From Fennellomyces sp. T-0311 (lineage: Eukaryota; Mucoromycota; Mucoromycetes; Mucorales; Lichtheimiaceae), in the NCBI GenBank assembly GCA_025266875.1, contig JALLLT010000041.1:124001-188000 (forward strand): a stretch of DNA of 64,000 nt. Direction: 5' to 3'. Below, piece by piece: positions 14,900-26,311 of the stretch (its first letter is position 1; the number at the start of each line of letters is the position of its first letter). The notes under the pieces were generated by a model, which was not told where the DNA came from, ran no database searches, and worked only from the letters and a program-made list of their open reading frames with translations. The position numbers and the translations under genes are program-made.

Positions 14900-14956
14900 A
14901 ACGAAAAGGAAACACAAGCACAGATAAGCCCGCCCACGTCCCTTTATTTTAAAACT
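14900..14956. promoter_or_regulatory. 57-bp bidirectional promoter
   Basis: The start codons of the NNF1-like gene (minus) and the coiled-coil gene (plus) are separated by only 57 bp, so both 5' UTRs must be very short or overlap. A TTTATTTTAAAA stretch near 14943-14954 is the only TATA-like element. Confidence 0.55.
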
Positions 14957-16929
14957 ATGCGATCCATTCCCGATCCTAAACGCAAATTCGACGATTTCGA
15001 AGATGAATGGGAACGGGAAGCTTCTTCATCAACACGGTATAAATAGCCAACCTCTTCCTTTAACACACGTATACTTAGTCAAGTATATAGTAATGAACCA
15101 CCTAACGAATTCGCTAAACTCGCCACCATTCTCGACGCGCAAAACGATCAGCTAGAGTAAAAAACCCCCCTTCAACAAACGTACGTCATTGTCACCATAC
15201 TCAACTCTATATTAGCAACCAGTGTGCAGCATTGGAAGCGAAAATTGAAAGGCTAAAGGCAAGCTTGCTTGAGGCAGAGCAGGAGCTTAGTGACGAAAAC
15301 TGTCGATTGGATCAGCAAAGTATCGTGTTCGATGACTCGCTCGCAAAGTCTTTTGAAATGGCTCAAGTGATTTTTGGGGAACGTCAAGGTAGGATCTATC
15401 GGGCTCAATTCCAAAAGGTATTAACCGAGAGCTACATAGATATATGGCTTACCATCGACGCACATGCTGACTACCTGAAAGAAGATCACCGGCTCTATCG
15501 TAACTTGGATCAAACATTGTCAAAACTGCGCGACCAATTGCCTATCGACGAGACACATGACACAAACGATATCGACGAACTTTTAACGCGGTAAGCCTAG
15601 CACCGTGTGTCCGTTTCATATCGACAAGCTCAACCGTCCAACGCTTAGATATTATCAAACCGAGCTGATGTACATGAATGCCGTAACACAGCAAAAGGGA
15701 CTTGGAGCAGGCATTCAGAGTCTCGAGAAGGATCTGAAAAAACTAAATAGCCTTCCAAAAGTGCTGCCAATCCTCCAGTATGTTTTCCAAAGTTATGCTA
15801 CGAGGACTATGTCTAACACTTTTAAAAGGAAGACCATCGAAGATTTCGAAAACAGAATAAAAAAGGACAAGGATGAGCAACGAAAGTTACAACAATACGA
15901 CGTTGAACCCTTATTGATAAAGATCGCAAATGCAACTATCAAGGCACCTCTATTAGCAGCCAAAACTGGTGGCGACCATGAAATGCTCCAACAGTATTCT
16001 GAAAAGCTTGATACTGTAAGGCTGTTCGAGGAAGCATAGAGGAAACGTGCTTACATGCACAATTAGGCATTAAATACACTAAGAAAGCAACATACCATTC
16101 AAGAACTTCTCATTTATGCGTACGACGTCGAGAATGATCGGCAGATGCAAAACAGAAGTGTCCTGGAAGCTTTAGCAAGCGATATTTCGGAAGAAGTCGA
16201 GAGCTACCAAAGTATTGAGGAGGAAGCTGACAGACGAAGGCGGTCTCTGTCGACTAGGGATGAGGATCCAATGATGGCACACATTGACAGCTTATTACAC
16301 CGGGGTAACTGTGGCGATGACTATGCTTTTATGTAATCTAATTGATGATTTGTAGCCCATATCGATTCACCGCCAGGAATGCGACGGAGATCTTTCGAAG
16401 ACTCTTCCCTGTTGACCAAAGTCAGCACAGTGTTGCAATATGACAAGAAGTCGACAGAACAGTGGTCTGATAACTTCAACTCTATTTTGGACGCAGCTCG
16501 GGCACTGTAAGTTCTTTTCATGTCGAATGTATAAAAGATCAATTACTTACATACTTTTCTCAACAGCGAGGAAGCCAAAGACGACGTGGTGGATAATCTG
16601 TTCGAAAATTCAAACACAAAAGACAATCTGATAATGGTGCCATCGGTAATAATAAGCTCACAGTAACCAGCAAGTCGTACTCATACTTATATTACCTTTA
16701 GTCATATACCGATCTTCAAAGCGACTTGGATCTTCGTAATCAAGAAGTAGAGGGTACCATAGCCGATCTCGAAAATGTAATTAAGTCTGGGTTCGATGTT
16801 GTTGTATTACTAAACTAACTTTCTCTGTAGGCTACCAAAGAAGACCCAGCGTTTACAAGGAAAAAGGAACTATTCTCAGCATTCTTTACGGATCCAAACA
16901 AATTTGGCGAGCTAGTAGACTCGCCATAA
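14957..16929 (+). CDS. Coiled-coil protein, possibly HAUS3-like (augmin)
   Basis: Ten exons (14957-15036, 15079-15156, 15216-15590, 15649-15777, 15829-16015, 16067-16304, 16356-16506, 16567-16645, 16702-16776, 16831-16929) keep one frame and encode 496 residues. Most of the protein is predicted coiled coil, for example LEAKIERLKASLLEAEQEL and the YYQTELMYMNAVTQQKGLG region, with an acidic N-terminus (FDDFEDEWERE). The YYQTEL...QQKG segment and the LAKSFEMAQVIF block faintly recall augmin subunit 3 (HAUS3), and the divergent partner is a probable kinetochore gene. Both are suggestive only. Without a profile search this is a coiled-coil protein of unknown function. Its stop is 28 bp from the convergent fumarate reductase stop. 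Confidence 0.75.
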
Positions 16930-16957
16930 TAAAAAAAAACAAATTGTACATAGATTT

Positions 16958-18690
16958 TTATTTTTTGCCAGCATACAAAGTAGCACTACGGCCTGCAGTC
17001 CTTCCATAAACAACACATTCCAAAAGCGAGTTTCCTGCCAGTCTGTTACGACCATGCACACCGCTGGTTACCTCACCGGCAGCAAAGAGACCTGCCAACA
17101 GATAGTTTAGTTTGCGAAAAAAAAATATCGCACGGATTACAATACCTGGAATGGGCTCGTTGGTTGTTGCAGACAACACAGCGGCATCTGTATTGATAGC
17201 TAGGCCCCCCATTGTGTAGTGTACACAAGGCGTAATAATACCCACCCAATAGACGCCATCGTATGTGATGGGATTAGGGAACACAGTCTTCCCGAATTTG
17301 TCAGGTACGAGATTGACCGAAGTATCGTTTTGGCGTTCAACGACATGCATATCGTAGCGCTCAAATTCGTCTTTGAGTTGTGCTGAATCGACTTGAATAT
17401 ATTCTGCCACGCCATCGATACCTTCCACTTGTTTGAAGAATCCTTTGCTTGCATAGAAGCCTGCCGTGGATTTGCCAAATTGCTCAATCATGGGTTCAGT
17501 TAAAACCAAATAGGCAGATGCGTAGTCAGGTGGCAAATGGCCCTTGCCTCGACTATTGTTATCAAACAAGGACTTTGTCAATACGTCCCGTCGAGCAAGT
17601 TCATTGCCAAATCGGTGACCATCCGCACCGAGCATAACACCACCGTAAGCACGAAGCGCTTCAGGAGCCAAAAACTTGGTGGCTGCGTTTGGATTGTTCA
17701 AGTCAACGAAACCGGTGGGATGAACTTGTACTTGATCCTACGCCACATCGAGTTTTAGAGCTCTCTCTCTCTCTATCTCCACAAACAAATCCAATATATT
17801 ACCATATCCTTCGTAGCAGCTCCAGCAGCCAATCCCAAACGAACACCATCACCATTCGCCCAAGGTCCATTGGTGGTAGCAATGTTCAAAAGCTGAGGAG
17901 CGTATTCGCTCAACAATGTAGGGATACCTTCGGGTTGTTGCAATTCATGCGTCTGACCTCCAAATCCTCCGCTCGCAAGCACGATTGCAGACACCTTCAC
18001 CTCGGTCTCTTGTCCATCTTTGATCAGCTCAACACGGTTTTCCTCGGGGTGAATTTTAGCAACACGTGTATTGGTCCATATTTCAACATTGGGCAACTGA
18101 GCAATTCGCTGTTGCATGGCTTGGATGAGTCGCCATCCCACCGGAACAGGCCCGCCGTTTGGCTTGGGAGGACAACGATGGGTACGTGGATGAGAATGTC
18201 CACCGCACTGTGATACCACACCAAGCTCTAGTGTTTCGTCTTGAACTTTGAGCCACGCCAGTGCTTCCTCACTTTCATACACCAGTTTATGCACGAGGTC
18301 GGGGTTCGACAAGCCGCCGCCGGATTCCAGGGTATCTTTTTCAAACGCGTCCAACGAGTCACCTTTTTCGGTCATACCATTAATACCAGACGTTGCCTTG
18401 GCAGAGTTGCCACTTTGTAAAAGTAAGCAAAGGAGTAAAAGAGATATACGTATACTTTTTACTTACCCAATCTTGGCTTCCTTGTCAACAAGAATGACTT
18501 TGACAGACGGGTCGAGTGAGGCAGCTTCGACGGTTGCGGCTAATCCGGCCAAACCGCCACCAACAATAAGAATCTGTTTTTGTTCGCTGGCCATAAAGTA
18601 ATAATAGTAGAGGATGGATATCAGGAGTATTGAACAAGAAACGAAAATGCGCATGAAAAAAGAAGAAAATTCAGGTTTCAAAAAAATCAT
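16958..18690 (-). CDS. OSM1: FAD-dependent fumarate reductase, Osm1/Frd1-like
   Basis: Soluble flavoprotein that reduces fumarate to succinate and helps reoxidise FADH2/NADH under low oxygen. Exons 18467-18690, 17803-18412, 17146-17737 and 16958-17091. The Rossmann motif ILIVGGGLAGLAAT follows the start, then DKEAKIGGNSAKATSGING, SQCGGHSHPRTHRC, LASGGFGGQT, QVHPTGFVD, HYTMGGLAIN and GEVTSGVHGRNRLAGNSLLE, all typical of the fumarate reductase/succinate dehydrogenase flavoprotein fold. Three in-frame ATGs exist: 18690, 18654 and 18594. The first two add a hydrophobic leader (FVSCSILLISILYYYYF), the third starts the enzyme at MASEQK. Length is 519 or 487 residues; yeast Osm1 (501) also has a hydrophobic leader. 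The intron at 17738-17802 contains a CT repeat. Confidence 0.93.
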
Positions 18691-20124
18691 TCGATGTCAT
18701 GTCCGTCTCGCTCGGGACATTTGTCTGAAACACATGATCGTTCGACCGGGCACCCTCTTCAAAAGGATTAATGCAATTTATCCGATGCTCTCTCTCAATT
18801 ACGCACTTATTTTTTGAATGCATCGCGGGCAGTCCAACATACAAAAAAGATTGATGGAGACACCGTCGTTTTTTGAGCCATCATTGTATCTGTCAGCTAA
18901 TTTTTGCAAGGATATGGTCCATAAATAAGGTTTGAGAAAATGGAACTTGGCAGAATATTAGTTACTTGGCTGGAACAAGCATTGTTTAGTGCTCACTCTC
19001 ACCCTGTACTGTTGCTGTACAACCCGTTTGCTCTTGCCATGTAGCGCAAGCCCGCCAATCTCAAACGAGGCAACCGCCAGTTGCAATGTGGTCATGAGCC
19101 GTCGGTTAGCTATCTCTACCGTACATTGATTTCTAAAACATATTCATCACAAGTATGTGTGCTATAGGTACCGCACCAATGGTAAGAACTAAACTACATA
19201 GCAGGCAAATACGAAGTGTCGCGAAATGAAGCAGACATATAGCAGTGTAAACTATGCACTTGTCTTGATAGCCAATGATATTTACGTCGACAACGATCGC
19301 TCTGATGGATAATCAGTGTTCCAAGCTGTTTTTAATTATCCAAATGCACAGACCTCTTGGTAAAATTAATTATTCTCGCACAATACGCAATCAGGGTTGA
19401 TCTTTTAAGAAAGTTGAGCTTTGGTGGTCGGAGGTCAGTATATAACCTGACGACTTTATTGAAAGCGTACTCCAGCATCTGTTTCTTCGATACTTGTGTT
19501 AGTTTTGATCTGACAACTTCAAAAACTATGGCATACATCCAGAGAGGGAATCAATCATGACCAGATCACATATCCATTCACTGATTTCATTCTCTTGGTC
19601 AACCGACAAGTCCCAAAGACACTAGGAGAAATTATATTAGATCTCGCATCCATGTCGTTTCGCGAGTAACAAGAGATGCCCAAGCACTCTCCACTCCCGG
19701 CTGAGACAGCATATTCGCCGTGGGTAATCAAGATCTTTCTCCAGGGTAGTGCAGCTCTTATGCTCAAATTGCCAGCTCGCTTTTCTTGTCATTGTATATC
19801 TGGATTTAACTTTGATCACTGTCAATCCTAAAGTAAAGACGGCTCATTAACGATGATACGCAGTGAGATTACAATATGTAAAAGAGAAAAGTGAACGAAA
19901 CGGATAAAGCGCATGGTGACATGGCTCAATGCATAATTTAGACTGCTTGAAGACATCTTCATGTGGCGTGTATACAAAGCTTGATGTAATTACAGTCCTG
20001 TGGGTAATTGCCACGGCGATAGGTTCATAAGTTACAGAACTACATACGTATCTACATTTATTTTTTAAATAAAGGAGTGGGGTATTCTATTTTACATGCC
20101 GGATGTTCTAAAATGATATATTCT
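18691..20124. other. Intergenic region
   Basis: Holds the 5' flank of the fumarate reductase gene and the 3' flank of the acyltransferase gene. No gene or repeat recognised. Confidence 0.55.
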
Positions 20125-21495
20125 TCACCACTTTTCTTCCCATACTTCTTCATCAAGTTCCTTAATCCATCCATGACGAAGCGTTGAAAGAAATCGGTCT
20201 TTTTCAACATAGCGTTTTCGCAACCAAGCAGCGAGCTGCTCATCATTATCTGGCAAATCCTTGATCGCGAATCGTTTCACGTTGACATGAAATTGGTACT
20301 CGTCGGCAAGATGGCGCACATGCAGGCGCACCATATCCGGTGCAACATTGAATTCTTCTAGGTTACCCTTAAGACGATGGTTATAGGCGATAGTGAAATC
20401 TGCAAAGCAAAACAGTCAACGGGATTCTCAAGCGAACATGACTTTGTTCCTCACCATAGATGTATTTCACATGCGAATTTCTGAACCCATTCACACAGGC
20501 TACGAATCCCCGTGTTCGCGGAAGGAGGACATTATGCATAATGCTGTATCCATGTTGGGAAGCGTACATTTGGCACTACTTTATGTCTGAGGTGCTGGAT
20601 GAAATTTGTATCAAGGGAACGTACCTCTTTTAATTTTTGGTGTGTAAAGCGAGTACCTTCGGCAAAGCTCATGATCCATACGGGTGTATGAAGTCGCTTG
20701 ATGCTAGCGAAAGTGCGCTCAATCCTCCTTTGGTCGCGTGTCCAGTCTCTCCGGACAAACAGAAAATCCGCAAGCTTGTATAACACTCAGCATCGCCTAT
20801 TTCCCAATGCGACAAAAAATCACTTACCCACATACCCCATCCAAAGAACGGCAGCTACAGAAGTGTCAGTCATGGATATATCGTCATCCATTTATCTTAC
20901 CCATTTCAATGAATCTTTTACAAAATACTATGGTAAGAACAGAAACTTTAGTAACACATCCTAAAGGGCGTTGTCACTTTTAACCTTACTTTGCAGTTGC
21001 TAAGCATATTACGACGGATGGCAACAGAGTGCAACATGTAAAAATCTGTCCATGAACGATGGTTGCTGATAACGATAGCCGATTCGTTATGCGGAATCCG
21101 ATCACCGGAGAATGTAATGTGGGCTTTTTGCCGTCGCTTGAACGAGAGAGTGAGCTATGGCGCTTTTCTCCCGAAAGAAGTAAACATGGTTACCTCAAAA
21201 ATATGCTACACACAAAACGTTTAAGATCCACAACATGAAAGCTTTAATCTTGAAATTACCTGCATGACCGTCCAGACAAGGCCAACCAGACGCGAGTTTA
21301 TCTGGATCAGCAATCGCTCCGAAAATGGCCTCAGTAAAAATGACGACACTTGGACCACTTGGAGTGTTCCTGCCATGCTGTTTTTTTGCCGTTGTTAATT
21401 CGAGTACTACATTGAGTTGAGCGAGCCTACCCAAACAAAAACACGACATGGCCCACGGCTTTGATTGCCTCGGAAACGGACCGAATCGAGCTCAT
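20125..21495 (-). CDS. 1-acyl-sn-glycerol-3-phosphate (lysophospholipid) acyltransferase
   Basis: PlsC-fold acyltransferase that puts an acyl chain on a lysophospholipid, probably at the ER or mitochondrial membrane. Eight exons (21431-21495, 21260-21377, 20990-21154, 20901-20927, 20828-20854, 20625-20774, 20455-20575, 20125-20399) encode 315 residues. Motifs: NHRSWTD (the NHX4D catalytic block, about residues 92-98), FFGWGMW, FAEGTRFT (the xxEGTR block, Ala in place of the common Pro), LLPRTRGF, and a C-terminal RFAIKDLPDNDEQLAAWL...YVEKD that resembles the AGPAT3/4/5 and yeast Cst26 branch. An N-terminal membrane segment is plausible (LQVVQVSSFLLRPF). Two neighbouring exons are just 27 nt each. 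Substrate is not decidable from sequence. Confidence 0.9.
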
Positions 21496-22444
21496 GGAAC
21501 CGGAAGGTAAAGTGTTTGCAGCAAAAATTGAAATCCCCCATTTTATACAGTCGACAGGTTAGAACTTTATAGTGGGCTCTTCAGCTGCACATCCTCTCTG
21601 AAACAACTTCTGACAACAGAAGGCATAGCATTTAAATCTATTTGCAATGGTTTACAAAGCAGAAGTCATTACCAACGTTGACAAACGCTGATCGTTACTT
21701 TTCTAGCTGATCAGATATGAAGAATCGCTTTCCTGAACATAGTAGAATGGACTGCTTTCAAAGAAGACCTTTTTAGGCAAAAGTTGTAAGACAGCTAATT
21801 TTATCCCCGTAGCAGCATATACCGTTCGGCAAATTCCTACCGAACGACATGTATAAGCCCCTAATCGTACATAATGCCGCTTACCAGCAAATTATGTACG
21901 TATCAGCGCTAGTGTTCCCAAGCTTAACCTGCTCTTCATGACTTGTACACTCCTCAGCAACATACCCAAAGCATCGTCATTAACCCTCATAATAAAAGTA
22001 TTCTTTTCCATCTCGCCTGTCCAGTAACTTCTCTTCAAGTGATAGACGCGAACATAGGCATCGTATCATGACATTGGGAATTAAAGTCGCCAAATTAGAG
22101 GTGGAGATCCAACAAGTCAGTATGCTTGACAGTTAGGCATACACAATACTTTCACATTTATATACATGTAAGTCTTTTAGCCTTGACTTAACGTTCACAC
22201 ACTTTGAAGGCGCAGAAGAGGATTTATTAGGATATATACCAATATATAGGTTTTACTCACTGTACGAAGTGATGAATTATACATATGTCAATATTTATCA
22301 GTGAGCTAATTATGTAGGTCTACCGATGTTACAAAGGCGTAAACCCTTGTCTACACACTTGATAGTTACGATATGTGGAATAATATCGTTCTTATTATCA
22401 TCTATTTCTATATCCCACGTCCCAGGTTTACCACTGGACAGCAT
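21496..22444. other. Intergenic region
   Basis: AT-rich, no gene recognised. The bases next to 21495 should hold the acyltransferase promoter. Confidence 0.55.
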
Positions 22445-23550
22445 TTACGGAGCTGATTGTTGTCCGATCAATGCATGTATCTGATCCTGCGAGAGCATTG
22501 TGATTTCATCTCTAACTATAATGGGAGAAAGAAAAAAAAAGATAGCGGTCAAGTTTGGGCTCTTGCTTAGCAGCTGCTGTAAACATTCTTTGTCCACGCA
22601 GGTATAATGCTGCCCTAGTATGAATGTTGTGGTACAAAAAACTGAGAGTAGCGGTAATTCAGTCAGGGCATCGAGCACTGCAAATGATAACTGGCTGACA
22701 TTGCGAATTTTCAATGTGTCAATCGCAGTTTCACGAAGTGCTTTAATGAAAGGTAACAGTTCCTCCAGCAAGGTTCGATCGATTAGCACATCAAGGTGGC
22801 TCAGCGTTCGAATACGGGCAAGAACCTGTAAAGTGTTCCCTCCAATAGATGGACCTTCCAAAAGGCTTATAGACTCGAGTTTCGTATATTTGGTAAGTGA
22901 TCCAAAAAACTGCGCAATTGCTGCTCCGTTGTCTTTAACATCATCACACTTCCAAGAAGTACCGTGCATCTCCAGAGATGTAAGATGGTGTAACCCTCGA
23001 AAGTAGGTAAGTGGTGAAAGAGAAACAAATGATCGGAGAATGCGTAACTGCTGCAATGAAGGGAACCGTTCAAGTACTGCAACTAGAAAGCCATCCATTG
23101 TAATGCCGCCGAGGTATAGATATCGAACTAGCTGCAACGTATATAGAGATTGAACAGCGGGTGAACCAATGACCAAATACGGATGTATGGTATGTACAGT
23201 GAGTGTCTCCAAAATAGGGCAGTGGTTCAGCATAGAAGCAAGTGTAGCGAAATTAAAGTTGATACCGTTTGAAATGCGATCCTGAAGTTTTGGTAACCGA
23301 AGTGATCCAGTCACGATATACCAGTTAGAGCAACCGACAGTTTCTCTAGAAATACAATGTCGCGCTATTTGGTATACGCCGTAGTTATCGCGTGTGTTAT
23401 AGTATTGGAGCCCATCATATGTATGCAAGCACTTGCAATATTTAATTGTATAGATAAAACATGCAAGCCTACAAAGTTGCCAGGTAAAGATTATATAGAC
23501 TGTATGAGAAGTAGTGGAACGTTCGAATTAAATCCTAGTGACGCTCCTCA
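22445..23550 (-). pseudogene. F-box/LRR-type protein, start not found (probably 5'-decayed)
   Basis: A frame open from about 23550 to a stop at 22445 encodes at least 328 residues with leucine-rich-repeat character: NHCPILETLTVHTIHPYLV, FPSLQQLRILRS, LHHLTSLEMHG, TKYTKLESISLLEG, RIRTLSHLDVLID. These regular 'group then compare' repeats are typical of the large fungal F-box/LRR families. The proposed frame contains no ATG before the repeats begin and the F-box expected at the N-terminus is not readable upstream, so the copy looks truncated, unless a first exon was missed. Its C-terminal part (LKIRNVSQLSFAVLDALTEL) is similar to the sequence at 37.9-38.2 kb. Role, if expressed: substrate adaptor of an SCF ubiquitin ligase (inference). 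Confidence 0.55.
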
Positions 23551-23761
23551 ACGAAAACTTTTACATTATTCTCTATAGCATGGGTCAGCAACATTTTAAT
23601 ATTGAATTTACTAGCCTGGGACAGGTAAAAGCTTGCAGCGTTTCAATACTATAGAAATGACAGTCAGAGCTTCCAAAAAAACAAGATTTGACCTATCTAA
23701 CAGAGCATGTATCAGTAACGTCTTTTCATCTTAGGTAGTATAAAGTATTAATCTTATATAG

Positions 23762-24135
23762 TTACATGCCAAAGCAAATCGGAGAACCAACATGAAAAGC
23801 TGGCCATTTAAGTGCTGTTTCACGGCGCAGTTTACCTTCTGGCGTAATCCATTTTTCCGGTTTTAAACTCTTCTGCATCAGCACCCAAAATTTTTTGTGG
23901 ACCGACCCATCGCATATGGTACCCAAACGGCTCTGGCATCTTTATGAATTACGGCTCCATCTGGAAACAAATCGTCTTCAAGCGCATTCCTGTCGTTTCT
24001 TGATACGATCGGTCCCAATCGCAGAGCTTCAAAGAATCTAATGGCATATAAAATTAGCAGCTATACTGCGATGTTATAAAATCTACTTACACAGTATAGC
24101 CATATACCATCTTCTTGATAGTTTCGTAAGAGCAG
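23762..24135 (-). pseudogene. Cytochrome P450 C-terminal fragment, frameshifted
   Basis: The minus strand carries the K-helix to heme-binding end of a P450: VFFEALRLGP (the ExxR motif, EALR), the PYAMGRS meander, an EEFKPEKW-like PERF region split by a shift, and FHVGSPICFG, which fits the FxxGxxxCxG cysteine loop. The upstream piece YETIKKMVYGYTV is joined by a plausible intron with donor GTAAGT and acceptor CATTAG. At least two single-base frameshifts (in the GGGTGCTGATGC stretch and in the AAAA before CCGG) plus a TAA right after the cysteine loop (23762-23764) break it. The N-terminal four fifths is absent. It looks like a CYP52/CYP4-type sequence, but the clan is a guess. Confidence 0.8.
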
Positions 24136-24563
24136 GCGCATTATGTATGCCTTCATCGATAATATACCAATTCACTACGGCAAGAAGCGTGGGCTCGACT
24201 CTTGAATGAGTAAAAGATAAAAAGTTCTTGAAATAAGTCGAGCAGTAGTGTCTCTCTGGTTCTCAACTCCAACATGTGAAGTTTGCTATATACAAAAGCG
24301 AGAGTGTATTTCTTATTTCATAGGTATATGCAAGAACTTTTGAATGGGTGAAAAAATCGTTTTACGTGTAGAGGATCCTCTAGCTGAAACTGGGAAACAA
24401 AGTGAAAGGGTCCAGTCTTGAGGCATGTGGTCAACGTAAGCATTAATATGTAACATTATAACGGCCCTCTGTAAAATGATAAATGAAAAATACAGGCGTT
24501 CAGCTAACTAAACTCCTTTTTCTTCAGCTTCAAGCTGGTTGGGGCAGCGAACGAGAACACGAG

Positions 24564-24997
24564 CTACATCGAATGGATGTCCATGTTGGGATTGATTTGG
24601 TATGGGTCTTGTGGATTTCTCCTGAACGCGGGCAGCGGTGTGTTATCCTTTGAAATAGCGATGGACAGCCCTTTAATTGCGATGTTAAAGGTCGCGGTGT
24701 CATCTCTTCCATAGGTACTGGTTCGATGGCAAGGGCAACGGAGGTTCGTGCACTTTAGTGCGCCATTTACTGTCTTCGGTTCGCCTTCTCTATGATATCT
24801 ATGCAGCTTCATTGGGCTCAAGCATACGGGACATGCGTGTCCTTTTTGCTGTTCAGGATTTGTGCAAGAGTTGTCGACGTTTGGGTTGCTTCGATACCGC
24901 TTCTCTTCAAAGCCTTCATGACTTCGGTGAGATTCTCTCTCCCCTGAATACGCTCAATCAGGTGCCTGCGTGCGTCCTCAAGCCGTTCTGCAGAAAG
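24564..24997 (-). pseudogene. Fanzor/TnpB-like nuclease C-terminal remnant (zinc ribbon plus RuvC-III)
   Basis: The minus strand reads ACPVCLSPMKLHRY, then NGALKCTNLRCPC and TYGRDDTATFNIAIKG. A CxxC pair, about 25 residues, a second Cys cluster and then RDxxAxxN is the order of the target-binding zinc ribbon and third RuvC catalytic block (Asp of RD) in TnpB and its eukaryotic relatives, the Fanzor proteins of fungal transposons. The tail (DNTPLPAFRRNPQDP) ends at a stop at 24564. A different frame just upstream (LSAERLEDARRHLIERIQGR...) is also protein-like, suggesting one frameshift near 24850; a TAA at 24998-25000 closes it. RuvC-I, RuvC-II and the N-terminus are not seen. A remnant of another zinc-ribbon protein is possible. 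Confidence 0.5.
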
Positions 24998-25000
24998 TTA

Positions 25001-26311
25001 CGTGGCGTCGATCTGAAGATTGCTGGCAGAAGTAAAACGAGTTGCACCGTAGTTAGCATCCGTTATGGTGAATGGAATGGAAGAAAGAGAGAGGAGGATG
25101 ATAAAGCTGTGTTTTTCCCACCTCCTTGTTTTCTTCGCTGCCACTCTAGCGTAACTTTCTGGCCTCAATTCTCAAAACCAGCCCTGTAATGTTTACGCAG
25201 CTGTCAACCAACGGGATCGCTACACAGTGCGTACCATTGCCTTTATGCAGCTACCCTTTGCTTGCTTCCAGAATTGACGACCGCCTTTCCATATATCACA
25301 CACCACCTCTGCTCTTTTCGCATCATCGCTACTCCATGATGTCATGTATACGCAACAGCATCCCGTACCCCACATAACAGTTTACCACCGTTTTCCATTG
25401 ATTGATTGAAACTTTTCTATCAGCAGTCCCTATCATTTCCTTTTCTATGCAAGAAAATCATAACTCCTACCGCAGCTAGGCAGTAGCTTATGCGGTGCAG
25501 TACAATAGAGAGTAGCGACATGATGAAACGAGAAACTCACTAGCTCATACGAAGCCTCCATTCAACTATTTCCTCATCTGGCTTGATCTCAGTGTTACAG
25601 ATTCACCGACTACACCCCGCCAGCTCTGCCTCTCCACAATTGTCTTCACTGTAGTTATACTCTCCTGTAATTTTCTCTTCCTTACTTCTTAACCATATCT
25701 TTCGATCAGAACAGTAAACACAAACAATAAAAGCAGAAAACAAGCAAAAGAATATATCATAATACCCCTTTTTAGCTAGATTTTTCGAGAACGGACCCCC
25801 TCCCTCTCTTTGCCTTATTCACAAGATTCACCAAACTTGCACTCTTAATTTTAACCCCCTGACGCACGGGTTTTTTCTCTACTTTCATCGAGATTGGGTA
25901 GAGCGGGAATACGAATAGCGATGCATTTCAAGCCATATTATTATTCTTGTAAAAGATAATAAAATAGTAAGTTTGATCCAGGCAGATCGATTCCTAAAGG
26001 TGCTCTTTTCAAACTCCATATAGAACGCCTAAAAAGGGTCAGACTGATACAACTTCCAAGCTCGTGCAGTTTCCGCTGCTTAAATTTTAGGCATGATTTT
26101 ACAGGCAAATGTAAGAGCTTAACCTACAACTCCAAATTGACAACATGCTTTTTTTATGAATTATCATGGAGAGAGCCTAAACTGCCATTTGCTTCAGCTA
26201 GCTTTAACTGTGTACAATTCAAAATGCAGTTTACAAATGGAATTTTAACTTCAAACCAAGACACCATACGCACACCAAACGATCAAACCCGTTCCACTTT
26301 CACCCGTTAAA
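25001..26311. other. Intergenic region
   Basis: No gene recognised. A pyrimidine-rich stretch lies at about 25560-25870 (plus strand), followed by AT-rich sequence. Confidence 0.5.
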
